A stretch of 64,000 nt of DNA from a virus: positions 1 through 64,000 of the IMG/VR virus record IMGVR_UViG_3300032214_001563, one strand, 5' to 3'. Below, one piece after another: positions 17,734 through 26,488 of this stretch (position 1 is its first letter; each line of letters opens with the position of its first letter). Position numbers and translations under genes: made by a program. The notes under the pieces are model-generated. The model did no database searches and was not told the DNA's origin. It saw nothing but the letters and a program-made list of their open reading frames with translations.

Positions 17734-18120
17734 ATGTTTGATAAAAACCCACTTAATGTTTTTGTGCAACCCAGTCCCGTCCATGGGCTTGGTGTTTTTG
17801 CGGCTAAAGACTTCTCAAGTGGGGAAATTATTGAAAAGTGTCCCCTCTTAAAACTGGACGTTCACGAAAAAAGCCCTTTACTCGTTGATTACCGTTTTTG
17901 GTGGGAAGTAGATGGAAAAAGAATGTTTTATGTTTTAGCACTCGGATACGGGTCTTTGTATAACCATTCCAACCAACCCATGGCATATTTTATTAACAAT
18001 CACAAAGATTTCACAATTGATTTTATTGCCACAAGGGAAATTAAAAAGGGTGAAGAAATTCTTATTGATTACGGTGGGGAAGAATATTGGAGCTCCAGAC
18101 AATATGTGAATATAAAATGA
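17734..18120 (+). CDS. SET-domain protein (putative protein lysine methyltransferase)
   Basis: This 128-residue protein is a nearly minimal SET domain. It shows 'VHGLGVFAAKDFSSGEIIE' at residues about 16-34 (SET-N, S-adenosylmethionine loop), 'LGYGSLYNHSNQP' at about 70-82 (the conserved N-H-S pseudoknot strand) and 'IKKGEEILIDYGGEEYW' at about 101-117 (the pseudoknot with the catalytic-type Tyr of DYG). SET enzymes methylate lysines of proteins using S-adenosylmethionine. It overlaps the helicase gene by ATGA, so the two are translationally coupled. Possible targets are host nucleoid or ribosomal proteins, or the helicase itself; nothing in the sequence decides between them. The domain call is strong. 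Confidence 0.85.
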   Translation: MFDKNPLNVFVQPSPVHGLGVFAAKDFSSGEIIEKCPLLKLDVHEKSPLLVDYRFWWEVDGKRMFYVLALGYGSLYNHSNQPMAYFINNHKDFTIDFIATREIKKGEEILIDYGGEEYWSSRQYVNIK

Positions 18121-19877
18121 TGAGTCCTGAATTACCCATAGAATCAAAAGCATTGGCGGTCCTGGAAAATTATCAGGGAGCCAACAACTATATTCTTGGA
18201 TTGCTGCGTAAGTTTCAGAAAAATCAAAAGTTTTTTCCAACACGAAGTCAAGCTGAATACATTTTAACAAATAAGGACAGGGTTCCCATGGTTGCAAAAA
18301 AATGGGTGGTATTAGACACTTACTTTGCAAACAAAATCGCAGATGAAAGATTGCTTATCAACATCCCGGAAAAAATGTGGATTGAAAAACTTCTGGCGGA
18401 AAAAGACAAAGCATATCATGTCTGGGGAAAATTCTTTGAAAATGATGAACTTACTGATATGTGGGTTCCAAAAGCAGCAATCATTAAAGATAACAAGATA
18501 GAAATTGCCGAGGTAGATTATTCCAAATATTCTCATCGCCCCCCCCTTGAACATCAGAAAATTGCAATCGAGGAGTTGTTGAAAAACAAAAAGTATATCT
18601 TAGCCGATGATATGGGATTGGGCAAAACCACTTCAACAATCATTGCATCTTTAGAAACTGGGGCAAAAAAGATTTTGATTATTTGCCCAGCGACCCTGAA
18701 GATTAACTGGCAAAGGGAATACCAACTCTACAGCGATAAGACCAGTTATGTTTGTGAGGGAAAAAATTATTCCGAAGATGCGGAGATTGTGATTATGAAC
18801 TACGACATAATCAAAAATTTCCATGATGCCAAGGACCGAGCGAATTCTGTTATGCTCAAATCCAAGTTTGATTTGGTAATAATTGATGAGGCTCACTATG
18901 TTCAGAATGTTCAAGCACAAAGAACAAAGTTAATCAATGACTTGGTGAGAGATATTGATAGATTGTGGTTGCTCACGGGTACTCCTATGACATCAAGACC
19001 TATTAATTACTTCAACCTTTTGTCGTTGGTGGATTCACCCGTGGCAAAAAATTGGATGGCTTATGTTATTCGCTATTGTGCGGGTTATCAGTTTAGAGTG
19101 GGTCCAAGAAAAGTTTGGAATGTCACCGGAGCATCAAACCTGGAAGAGCTACGTGATAGAACTGGAGCTACGGTCTTAAGACGCTTGAAGGAAGATGTTC
19201 TTGATTTGCCAGATAAAATTATCACTCCCGTTTATCTTCGCCTGCGCTCGAAGAACTATGAGGAACTCATGGGTGAATATTACAATTGGTATGAGAAAAA
19301 CCCCGAGGAAAGTAAAAACCTTTCAATCCAGTTCACCAAGCTAACGCAAGTGAGACAACTCATCGCTGATGAAAAAACCCAGCACACCATCGAACTTGCT
19401 GAAAACATTATCGAGCAAGGGAAGAAAGTTATTATTTTCTGCAACTTCACCCATTCTTTGGAGACCATCTACAATCACTTTGGTAAAGCTGCGGTAAGGC
19501 TAGATGGTTCGATGAGCAAGACCAGTCGTCAAGATTCTGTTGATAGATTTCAAACTGATGATAAGGTACAGGTTTTTGTTGGAAATATAAAAGCTGCTGG
19601 TGTTGGTATCACTCTAACAGCAGCAGAGGCTGTCATCATGAATGACCTTTCATTTCTACCCTCAGACCACAGCCAGTCTGAAGACCGAGCCTACCGATAC
19701 GGACAAAAAAACAACGTGCTTGTCTATTACCCCATCTTTGAAAACACCATAGAAGGAATTATCTACGACATACTCAATAATAAAAAGCGCATTATAGCCA
19801 CCGTTATGGGGGATGACACCCCAGATGAAACAAATATTGTAGAAGAAATCTTAAACAGTATAAATCGGAAAAGATAA
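18117..19877 (+). CDS. SNF2-family DNA helicase/translocase
   Basis: The start at 18117 (ATGATGAGT) overlaps the SET stop by ATGA and is preferred to an upstream in-frame ATG inside the SET gene. The 586-residue protein has 'DDMGLGKTT' (Walker A, motif I), 'LVIIDEAHYVQN' (DEAH box, motif II), 'WLLTGTPM' (motif III), 'VIIFCNFT' (IV) and 'AAGVGITLTAAEAVI' with 'SEDRAYRYGQ' (V and VI). The last is the Q..DR..R.GQ form of SNF2 proteins rather than of T4 UvsW. It probably remodels forks or recombination intermediates during phage replication. An N-terminal region of about 130 residues precedes the motor and is unrecognised. Confidence 0.87.
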   Translation: MMSPELPIESKALAVLENYQGANNYILGLLRKFQKNQKFFPTRSQAEYILTNKDRVPMVAKKWVVLDTYFANKIADERLLINIPEKMWIEKLLAEKDKAYHVWGKFFENDELTDMWVPKAAIIKDNKIEIAEVDYSKYSHRPPLEHQKIAIEELLKNKKYILADDMGLGKTTSTIIASLETGAKKILIICPATLKINWQREYQLYSDKTSYVCEGKNYSEDAEIVIMNYDIIKNFHDAKDRANSVMLKSKFDLVIIDEAHYVQNVQAQRTKLINDLVRDIDRLWLLTGTPMTSRPINYFNLLSLVDSPVAKNWMAYVIRYCAGYQFRVGPRKVWNVTGASNLEELRDRTGATVLRRLKEDVLDLPDKIITPVYLRLRSKNYEELMGEYYNWYEKNPEESKNLSIQFTKLTQVRQLIADEKTQHTIELAENIIEQGKKVIIFCNFTHSLETIYNHFGKAAVRLDGSMSKTSRQDSVDRFQTDDKVQVFVGNIKAAGVGITLTAAEAVIMNDLSFLPSDHSQSEDRAYRYGQKNNVLVYYPIFENTIEGIIYDILNNKKRIIATVMGDDTPDETNIVEEILNSINRKR

Positions 19878-19891
19878 TCGGTCGGTTTCTA

Positions 19892-19901
19892 TTATTTATA
19901 G
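19892..19901 (+). promoter_or_regulatory. Late-promoter-like element TTATTTATAG before SOD fusion gene
   Basis: TATTTATAG ends 15 bases before the ATG at 19917, within a 39-base intergenic space after the helicase gene. It suggests late expression of the superoxide dismutase fusion together with structural genes. Confidence 0.45.
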
Positions 19902-19916
19902 AAAAACATAAAGACC

Positions 19917-21443
19917 ATGGAACATATACAAGAACAAGTCAATAACATAGAAAAGCAAATCATCCACGAACAAAAAAAAGACCAAGTAAGGGAACTCCTC
20001 CAAGAAGGAAAAAAAATAGGAATAGAAAAACTCCCTTATAGTTATTCAGCCGTAAAGAGATTCATAGACTCAGAAACTATGAATGTTCACTACAACAAAC
20101 ACTACAAAGGTTATGTGGATAAGCTCAATGGACTCCTCCAAAAAAGAAAAGGAGACCATGACTTGGAAAAAATAGTTAAAAACATTTCTCGGTACCCCAA
20201 AGGTATCAGAGACAACGCAGGGGGTGCATTCAACCACGCTCTTTTCTGGAACATGCTTTCTCCACAACCACAAAGAGTTGGCAGACCACTTCTTGCTCAA
20301 ATAAAAAAAGATTTTGGAACCTACGAGAAATTCAAAAAAACTTTTGAAGATGTAGCTAAACAAAGGTTTGGCTCTGGTTGGGTATGGCTCGTCCTAACTA
20401 ACAAAGGGACATTGAAAATTATGTCAACTCCCAACCAAGACAATCCTCTTATGAACATCATCGAAGGGGGGGGTTACCCACTTCTTGGACTCGACCTTTG
20501 GGAACATGCCTACTACTTGAAGTACAAAAACAAAAGAGACGAGTACATCAAAAACTTCTGGACCGTTGTAAACTGGGAGTTTGTTGACAAAATGTATCAG
20601 ATGAAAACTGAAACAAAATTGCTCGAGTCAAAGCAAATGGCTACCTTGTTAAAGGAAACCACCGCTGAAAACTGCAGTAGAAGTGATGTAGAGTTTTTCA
20701 GAAATCTTTTCAACGTGAACGTACCAGCAAGAAACATTTACAAAAACACAATCAACGATGTGTTAAAAAAAGTTTTTCCCGACAAGTATCACGACAAAAA
20801 AGAAAATGGAGAAATCCCCGGAATTTACTACTTGGAAAAACCAGGCAGAAGTGTAATCAACTTTTTAAATACCAACTATTCAGCACTTTGTTTGATGATG
20901 CGTGATGTAAACCAACGACTTGAGAGGGTTGAGGGACAAGAACCAATTAACTTTCAAGACAAAGCACCAGCGGACCAAATTAAGGAAATGAAAAGATTTG
21001 CTAACTGGATTGAAAAATTTGGCAAACAAATTTTTGACACTAATGGCACTACCTTCCAGATGTTAATAAAAATATTAACTGAAAAAGATAGAGTTGGTTC
21101 GAGACGTGAAAAATCAGCAATCAAAACTTTGCAGGAAAGTTTGCCTGATTTGAAAATTATTGGAACCTCTGGAAACGGAAAAAGTATTGATGCGGAAAAG
21201 AAAGTTGACGCACATATTGTAATCGAAGGAAAAAAGAAAACAGCTCAAATCAAAGGGTTCTCGGACATTTTGGAACAAAACGGAAAACTTGTTGTCACCA
21301 AAACCGGTGAGGTAGCAAAATATAATGTTGACCTTATGGTATTTGTTAAGGGAAACAAAGTCGCGGTATTTGAGAACAACGGAGAAATACTAATGGGTAA
21401 TTATGTTTTTGACAAAAAACATTTACTATACGATTTAAGATAA
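19917..21443 (+). CDS. Mn-type superoxide dismutase fused to a nuclease-like C-terminal domain
   Basis: After a 36-residue charged helix, residues 37-227 form a complete Fe/Mn superoxide dismutase. The metal ligands are His58, His107 ('NHALFWN'), Asp193 and His197 ('LDLWEHAYY'), with the substrate-gate region 'HYNKHYKGYV'. Gly103 and the 'NQDNPLM' Gln174 give the manganese-type pattern. Residues 228-508 are a separate region. Its end ('RREKSAIKTLQ', 'DAHIVIEGKKKTAQIKGF', 'YNVDLMVFV') has the D...Q-I-K spacing seen in PD-(D/E)XK-like folds. No signal peptide is present. A TATTTATAG element precedes the gene and the gp13-like neck gene follows, so it may be virion-associated. The SOD call is secure; the nuclease-like call is tentative. 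Confidence 0.85.
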   Translation: MEHIQEQVNNIEKQIIHEQKKDQVRELLQEGKKIGIEKLPYSYSAVKRFIDSETMNVHYNKHYKGYVDKLNGLLQKRKGDHDLEKIVKNISRYPKGIRDNAGGAFNHALFWNMLSPQPQRVGRPLLAQIKKDFGTYEKFKKTFEDVAKQRFGSGWVWLVLTNKGTLKIMSTPNQDNPLMNIIEGGGYPLLGLDLWEHAYYLKYKNKRDEYIKNFWTVVNWEFVDKMYQMKTETKLLESKQMATLLKETTAENCSRSDVEFFRNLFNVNVPARNIYKNTINDVLKKVFPDKYHDKKENGEIPGIYYLEKPGRSVINFLNTNYSALCLMMRDVNQRLERVEGQEPINFQDKAPADQIKEMKRFANWIEKFGKQIFDTNGTTFQMLIKILTEKDRVGSRREKSAIKTLQESLPDLKIIGTSGNGKSIDAEKKVDAHIVIEGKKKTAQIKGFSDILEQNGKLVVTKTGEVAKYNVDLMVFVKGNKVAVFENNGEILMGNYVFDKKHLLYDLR

Positions 21444-21447
21444 GTGA

Positions 21448-21457
21448 GGTATTTATT
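21448..21457 (+). promoter_or_regulatory. Late-promoter-like element GGTATTTATT before gp13-like gene
   Basis: GGTATTTATT overlaps the SOD stop region and ends 3 bases before the ATG at 21461. The identical decamer sits 3 bases before the ATG at 60076. Spacing this short would give a near-leaderless mRNA if it is a promoter. Confidence 0.4.
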
Positions 21458-21460
21458 GGT

Positions 21461-22579
21461 ATGGCAGTTTTACCAGAACCAGAAAGAAGTAGGATTTATA
21501 CCAGACTTCGTCACCAATTAGGTGCCCCACTTAGAGCTGTAGAATTAGAGGACGAGATGCTCGATTCCTTAATGGAATTGTCTATTCAAGATTATGAACA
21601 ATACACTTTAGATTGGCTTATTGAATCCAACTGGGTCAACTTGGTTAACCTGAATATGAAGGAAAAATCTGTTGCAAGAGCGTTAGTAACTAGAACCTTT
21701 AATTTGGAAGACCAGTTCACTTATGCATATTCAAAAATTGTGGGGTTGCAAACAAGTGGTCCTTATGTTTTGAAAAAAGATTATTTTATCTTGAGTGCCG
21801 ATACACAATCTTATGAAATCCCGGCAGGTCGTGAAGTAAACGAACTACTATGGTTTTCGAATCAACCGTTCCAAAACCTAGCTCTGTGGGGGACTACTGA
21901 CTATGGTTTTGGTGGTTTAGGTCTTGGTGCAAACCAAGCTGGTTATGCACAAATAGGTACTGCTGGTGGTTACTTTATGATGAGCGGATTCGATTATTTA
22001 ATCCGTGCACAAGAAGCAAACATCCTGAACAGAATATTAGGGGGTGCCTTAACTTATAAAATTACCGGTCTTCCAGACGGAAAAAGGTTAATCACTTTGT
22101 ACAACGCACCTGGTTCGAACTTCTCATTTAGTAACTATTCTCAATATACTGGTAAAGCTGTATGGTATTGGTACTATGAGACCGATGGTGATAGTAGAGC
22201 ACAATGTCTAAAAGACAATCCTGATATTATTAAATTACCCTCCGATGTTCCAATTGAAGAATTGAGTTGGGAAGATTTAAACACTCCTGCCCAACAATGG
22301 GTAAGAAAGTGGTTTACAGCTTATGCTAAAGAAACATTAGCAAGAGTAAGGGGTAAGTTCTCAGGTAATTTGAAAACTCCGGATTCTGAACTTCAGATGG
22401 ATTATCAATCATTAGCCACAGAATCAAAAGACGAAAAAACTAAACTAGAAGAGGAACTCAAACTTCGATTAGAAAGACTTCGTCCAGAAAAACAAATGGA
22501 AAAAGAAGCTTTAATTGCTGAAAACTTGAACAAGCAAATGAAGTTTAGAGCGATGCCCAGACAAATTTATGTGATATAA
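21461..22579 (+). CDS. 13: Neck protein gp13-like
   Basis: This 372-residue protein ends like T4-type gp13 neck proteins: 'LSWEDLNTPAQQWVRKWFTA' then 'AKETLARVRGKFSGNLKTP' at residues about 267-307, followed by a Lys/Glu-rich C-terminal helix that ends 'KFRAMPRQIYVI'. The N-terminal 'RSRIYTRLRHQLGAP' and 'LELSIQDYEQYTLDWLI'-type helices also fit. gp13 forms the ring closing the portal after DNA packaging, to which the tail then docks. It is longer than T4 gp13 (309) because of a Gly-rich middle (about residues 145-175). Its separation from the gp14- and gp15-like genes, and its opposite orientation, differ from T4. Confidence 0.65.
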   Translation: MAVLPEPERSRIYTRLRHQLGAPLRAVELEDEMLDSLMELSIQDYEQYTLDWLIESNWVNLVNLNMKEKSVARALVTRTFNLEDQFTYAYSKIVGLQTSGPYVLKKDYFILSADTQSYEIPAGREVNELLWFSNQPFQNLALWGTTDYGFGGLGLGANQAGYAQIGTAGGYFMMSGFDYLIRAQEANILNRILGGALTYKITGLPDGKRLITLYNAPGSNFSFSNYSQYTGKAVWYWYYETDGDSRAQCLKDNPDIIKLPSDVPIEELSWEDLNTPAQQWVRKWFTAYAKETLARVRGKFSGNLKTPDSELQMDYQSLATESKDEKTKLEEELKLRLERLRPEKQMEKEALIAENLNKQMKFRAMPRQIYVI

Positions 22580-22580
22580 T

Positions 22581-22916
22581 ATGGCTGTTATTAAAAACAT
22601 ACCATCACAGAGACTTATTAATGGAAAAGTAATCAACACATCAGAAGTATCTGTTGTATCTGAACCTTTTTACGAAACTCACGGAGAAGCTTGTATAGTA
22701 ATAAGAGGGGTACAGCAAGCCAAAATAAGGTTGGATAGTATCTCTACCGACCATACGGTAATCAAAGCCATGACCAAAGTCCTTATCATTCCTGACATCG
22801 GAAAAATTGATGAGGAATATGATGAAATTTTAATCGACAAGGGAGCTTGCGTAGAATTTAGATTCTGCGCAGGTGTTTGGTATATTATATCCTCTGACGG
22901 ACTTAAGATGTCTTAA
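22581..22916 (+). CDS. Small protein of unknown function, likely virion-associated
   Basis: This 111-residue protein is predicted to be all beta, with a small Cys-containing core ('CIVIRGVQQAKIRLD', 'CVEFRFCAGVWYIISS') and no known motif. It starts two bases after the gp13-like stop, so it is probably co-transcribed with that gene and could be a head-tail or decoration protein. Its 3' end overlaps the convergent HsdS-like gene by 14 bases. I do not recognise the family. Confidence 0.55.
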   Translation: MAVIKNIPSQRLINGKVINTSEVSVVSEPFYETHGEACIVIRGVQQAKIRLDSISTDHTVIKAMTKVLIIPDIGKIDEEYDEILIDKGACVEFRFCAGVWYIISSDGLKMS

Positions 22917-23190
22917 GAGGGATATTCTTTAAATCTTTTACACTTATCGTCTTAACTCCCGTGGTTCCTTGAGCTAACTCTACGAAAACTCCTTGGTTAG
23001 CTAAGAATTCAAAAACGTAAAAAAGATAATCTGGGATTACCAAATCAGGACGAGTGACAGACACTCCAATATGTTCTGGAGAGTATTCACGGGTTGGACG
23101 ACCCACCTGTTTTTCGCTGCCACGACGAACAATCCAAAAATCAGCACCTGGGTTATCTACCGACAGGTTAACTATGTGTTTCAGTTTCAT
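22903..23190 (-). CDS. Type I restriction specificity (HsdS)-like half-domain protein
   Basis: This is a 95-residue protein if started at the ATG at 23190; an upstream alternative at 23232 would run deeper into the polymerase gene. Its second half ('VIPDYLFYVFEF', 'ELAQGTTGVKTISVKDLKNI') reads like the C-terminal part of one HsdS target recognition domain: a P-x-Y-L helix, a G-T-T-G turn and then I-x-x-K-D-L before the conserved helix. Normal HsdS proteins hold two such domains in about 400 residues, so this is less than half of one. It overlaps the end of the DNA polymerase gene by 23 bases and shares its strand. It could bind DNA at a site, or interfere with host type I enzymes; both are inference. 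Confidence 0.6.
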   Translation of the reverse strand: MKLKHIVNLSVDNPGADFWIVRRGSEKQVGRPTREYSPEHIGVSVTRPDLVIPDYLFYVFEFLANQGVFVELAQGTTGVKTISVKDLKNIPLKTS

Positions 23191-25969
23191 AGCTGTAAAT
23201 ATACTGCTCCCAACCTTCTTCCGCCAAATCATAGATATAATTTTCTGAAAGACCTCGTTTTCCCCAATATTTCACCTCGCCATCAGAGAGTGACATTACC
23301 TCCTCCAACTCATCCTGGTCTCCAGTACCCATTGGATAACCATTAATCATTTCACATTGAGCGGCAGTAAAAATACCCATTTCTTCGGGGTTATTTACAA
23401 TTAACCCATTTCTAATGTCATCTTTGAAACAAACCAGCAATGGTTCAATGCGTTTGTTAAAAGTCGCCATTGCTCTTGCTACATTATAATCACCAGTCAG
23501 GTCAGGATTATTCTCCAACTCATCGTTATCGAGAATATAACAGTTGAGTTTAATGTAAGATGCGATGTCTTGTAAAACTTCTCCAGTCTTTTCAAAATGT
23601 TTTTTCTTCTGAAGTTCAGAATACTTCTTAGCAGGAACTTTTTGGACATCACCATGTGAGGCTTTTTCTCCGTTATTAACATAAAGAATAACGTCTCCCA
23701 AGTTCACATTCATCTTGTGTTCAATTGCTAGTTCCATGTGAGCTTGACGTGACATCAGGGAGCCCGCTTTTGTGGTCTGTGTGCAACGAACTTTGTAGTC
23801 CTCAATAGTCTGCTTGATTTTAGCTTTTTGTGCAATCTGAGCCAAAGGAATTTGTTGGTTGTAAATCTTTTCAATGTACTCATAGTAGTAATCAACAAAT
23901 TCTTTACCCTTACCTTCCAAAAGCATCTTAATACCCTTGTCCAAGAACTTCTCAATATATCCTGGTAGTTTTTTGGATTTAATGGAGTTACCTGTGAGTT
24001 TAATCTTTCCCTTGTAATCCATAACCGCATAGTTCTTACGAGCAAGGTTGATACATGATGGCCATACACCATCGGTGTCAAGAGCCATTTCCCCCCTCAT
24101 AAAGATGTCATTATATTCGGCAACGTCTGCTTCAGCACCCTCATATACCTTACCGGCCTTTACTTTCCAGTTGAGTCCACGACCTACATACTTTCTATCT
24201 TTTGCTCCCTCGGGCAGAGAAAAGTTCACACCATCGGTGTCCATAACCAAAGGTGTATAACCTCGTGACATAAAGAACTTAATCATTTGACGAAGGTATT
24301 GTCTACCGGTACAGGTGATTTGTTCACCCATATACATGTCACCCCATGGAAATACCTGAGGAGCTGACAAAGCACCAAACATGGAGTTGATAAAGATTTT
24401 AATGGGAAGCTGCTTGTTACCATACGATTCACTTTTTTTCCGGTCGATTTCATAGTATTCTTCAGCAAGTTGCTTGTACTTAATACGAGCATCACGGAAA
24501 TACTTTAGCATTCCTTTCATCGCACCAGTAACATCACAAGCAGGGAACACGTCGTGTACAAGCTGAATGGAAGGATACAGAGAAGAGAAGTCAAGTTTGA
24601 GAACATCCTTGGAATACCCAACCTTTAATAGACGAGAAAGACCACCCACAAAATCTGTTTTACCTTGCCTAGCAGGTACAGCCAAATTGTTTTTGTAACT
24701 CCAAGCCAACATAAGCATTTTCCACAGAGTAGCTGTTCCCATTGTTGAGACCCGCTCATAAGTTGTTGGAATCATAGTAGCTAGAAGAAAAGATGCTTGG
24801 TTGAACTCCTTATCAACCTTTAAAGTTTCCTCCAAGTCATCCTGAAGATAACGCTCTACAATATCAGCACCAGTGGTGAGGAGGTATGTATCTGGAAATT
24901 TGACATCTAAATCAACAAAGTCCCCCTTCTTTCGGTATTCACCATTTTTAAGGTTCAACCAATATTCTTGGTTGTCGGTATACATTTTACCGATGTTCTC
25001 GTGTCCAATATAAACTCGGTCCGGTTCCTTGGCATTGATGTATTCAGAAATGTATTTCAGACCCGCTGACTTGATGGATGAGTTAATAGCTTGAGCTCTA
25101 CGAACAGCATGGATAATATCAATGTTGTTGTAACCCCAAATGGAAGTCTGCATATATTTCTCCACCTCATTGGCGAGTTTAAGCATATTCTCCTTTTGTG
25201 TTACAGAATGCTTGGGGTGAAGAGATTTAATAATCTTCTTGATATCCATACCCAATAACCTAGTACGCTCAAACAACCAATACCAGTCAAAGTTTGCTGA
25301 GTTGTAACCCCCAATGATACTAGGTTTAAGCTCGTTGATAATGTCGAAAAACTCCCTAATACCCTTGGCTTCATCTTCCTCATTGATACATTCGATAATC
25401 TTATTGTATCCTTTGTTGGTTCTAATACCAATCATAAAGATGCGACCATCCTTAGGCTCAAGTGAGGTAGTCTCCAAGTCAAAAACCAATCGGGTTACAT
25501 CATCATAATCTTCAAACCCTTTGAATAAGCGTTTTTCCTTTGAGATAAAGTATTGCTCGACGGGGGGGAGAATGAGAATCTTCTCTTTAAACTTCTCGCT
25601 CCAGGGGTCAGCACCGCCTTCTCTGAAGAATTGAATTAAACTTCTATAACCCTTCAAGGATTTTACCATAAAGGTCAAACCCTTCTCCATTCGAGGGTCT
25701 CCATGAGTGTCTAGCTTAGTGATAACAATTCCATGCTTGGTCATTGCCTCTTTCTGCAGACCCTTGGAGTTTTGGTAAAAACCCATGTTGTGCAAATCGC
25801 CAACCCAACAAAAGGGTATAAAAGTGTCTTTGCGTATTTCTTTGCCTTTACCGGGAATTTCTTTGATTTTGTAAATTGAATCTGACGCATAATCAAACTC
25901 ACACGCTACAATAAACTCCTCAGGGTCATTACCCTCAAGGAATGATTTGATGATTTCTGAATCAATCAT
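23168..25969 (-). CDS. 43: Family B DNA polymerase gp43-like
   Basis: This 933-residue replicative polymerase has a proofreading exonuclease. ExoI 'LVFDLETTSL' is near residue 160, ExoII 'YNSANFDWYWLFE' near 220 and ExoIII 'YLQDDLEETLKV' near 375. Polymerase motif A is 'LDFSSLYPSI' near 460, motif B 'KIFINSMFGALSAP' near 525 and motif C 'VMDTDGVNF' near 575. The catalytic Asp residues are present. It is close in size to T4 gp43 (898). The ATG at 25969 lies about 70 bases downstream of an ATATTTATAA element. It is unusual that the gene sits inside a late-type block between an HsdS-like gene and a baseplate-type gene rather than in a replication cluster. Confidence 0.95.
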   Translation of the reverse strand: MIDSEIIKSFLEGNDPEEFIVACEFDYASDSIYKIKEIPGKGKEIRKDTFIPFCWVGDLHNMGFYQNSKGLQKEAMTKHGIVITKLDTHGDPRMEKGLTFMVKSLKGYRSLIQFFREGGADPWSEKFKEKILILPPVEQYFISKEKRLFKGFEDYDDVTRLVFDLETTSLEPKDGRIFMIGIRTNKGYNKIIECINEEDEAKGIREFFDIINELKPSIIGGYNSANFDWYWLFERTRLLGMDIKKIIKSLHPKHSVTQKENMLKLANEVEKYMQTSIWGYNNIDIIHAVRRAQAINSSIKSAGLKYISEYINAKEPDRVYIGHENIGKMYTDNQEYWLNLKNGEYRKKGDFVDLDVKFPDTYLLTTGADIVERYLQDDLEETLKVDKEFNQASFLLATMIPTTYERVSTMGTATLWKMLMLAWSYKNNLAVPARQGKTDFVGGLSRLLKVGYSKDVLKLDFSSLYPSIQLVHDVFPACDVTGAMKGMLKYFRDARIKYKQLAEEYYEIDRKKSESYGNKQLPIKIFINSMFGALSAPQVFPWGDMYMGEQITCTGRQYLRQMIKFFMSRGYTPLVMDTDGVNFSLPEGAKDRKYVGRGLNWKVKAGKVYEGAEADVAEYNDIFMRGEMALDTDGVWPSCINLARKNYAVMDYKGKIKLTGNSIKSKKLPGYIEKFLDKGIKMLLEGKGKEFVDYYYEYIEKIYNQQIPLAQIAQKAKIKQTIEDYKVRCTQTTKAGSLMSRQAHMELAIEHKMNVNLGDVILYVNNGEKASHGDVQKVPAKKYSELQKKKHFEKTGEVLQDIASYIKLNCYILDNDELENNPDLTGDYNVARAMATFNKRIEPLLVCFKDDIRNGLIVNNPEEMGIFTAAQCEMINGYPMGTGDQDELEEVMSLSDGEVKYWGKRGLSENYIYDLAEEGWEQYIYSYETETHS

Positions 25970-26037
25970 TTTATAAAAGTTTTACCGAGTGACACATTAT
26001 CTTTCACCAACAGGTGAAGTTTGTCTTGCTCATTCTC

Positions 26038-26047
26038 TTATAAATAT
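26038..26047 (-). promoter_or_regulatory. Late-promoter-like element ATATTTATAA upstream of DNA polymerase
   Basis: The minus strand reads ATATTTATAA about 70 bases before the polymerase ATG, in the 102-base gap 25970-26071. The longer distance makes this weaker than the other sites. I see no gene in this gap. Confidence 0.3.
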
Positions 26048-26071
26048 AGATGACCGAAATCAATCAGTCAA

Positions 26072-26470
26072 TTAGCAACAAGCTTGTTCTGAAATAAAGC
26101 TATCTTCGATATTGATGTAAAGTTCCTCTCTGATAGGAACAATAAGACTACCTTGTTGAGTACCCAAAAGACCACTGTTCTTAATTAGGAACTGTCCCTG
26201 GTATCTTCCTGGTGTGTCTGTTTGTCTAGATGTGAACTGATAATAAATGTAATACTCAACCGGAGCTCCAGGTTCGTTTTGAATTAAACTTACTATAGAA
26301 CATGGCGCACCTACAATCTTGGGAATTCCCGTCTGAACATTTACCATAGAAAAATAAATTGTTGAGAGTTCCAAAAACTCCATGGTATCACCATAACTAC
26401 TGCGTCCATCCTGAACGACTTGCATTTTTAAAACAGGCAGCGTAGCATTTTTGCGAATAAAGAATTCCAT
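26072..26470 (-). CDS. Small baseplate/fibre-type structural protein
   Basis: This 132-residue beta-rich protein has the pattern 'IYFSMVNVQTG', 'YYIYYQFTSRQTDTPGRYQG' and 'LIVPIREELYINIEDSF'. It resembles the N-terminal attachment domain of phage baseplate upper or fibre proteins (BppU-N type), which describe strain-like strands and a D-T-x-x-G-x-Y turn. It ends in a Cys pair. A TATTTATC element lies 5 bases before its ATG, supporting late expression. It follows the glycosyltransferase genes on the same strand, so it may attach or accompany the fibres encoded further upstream. Family assignment is tentative. Confidence 0.5.
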   Translation of the reverse strand: MEFFIRKNATLPVLKMQVVQDGRSSYGDTMEFLELSTIYFSMVNVQTGIPKIVGAPCSIVSLIQNEPGAPVEYYIYYQFTSRQTDTPGRYQGQFLIKNSGLLGTQQGSLIVPIREELYINIEDSFISEQACC

Positions 26471-26475
26471 ACAAA

Positions 26476-26485
26476 GATAAATACT
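26476..26485 (-). promoter_or_regulatory. Late-promoter-like element AGTATTTATC
   Basis: The minus strand reads AGTATTTATC, 5 bases before the ATG of the small structural gene at 26470. It lies in the 18-base gap after the glycosyltransferase gene, so the structural gene can be driven separately from the glycan block. Confidence 0.45.
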
Positions 26486-26488
26486 TTG

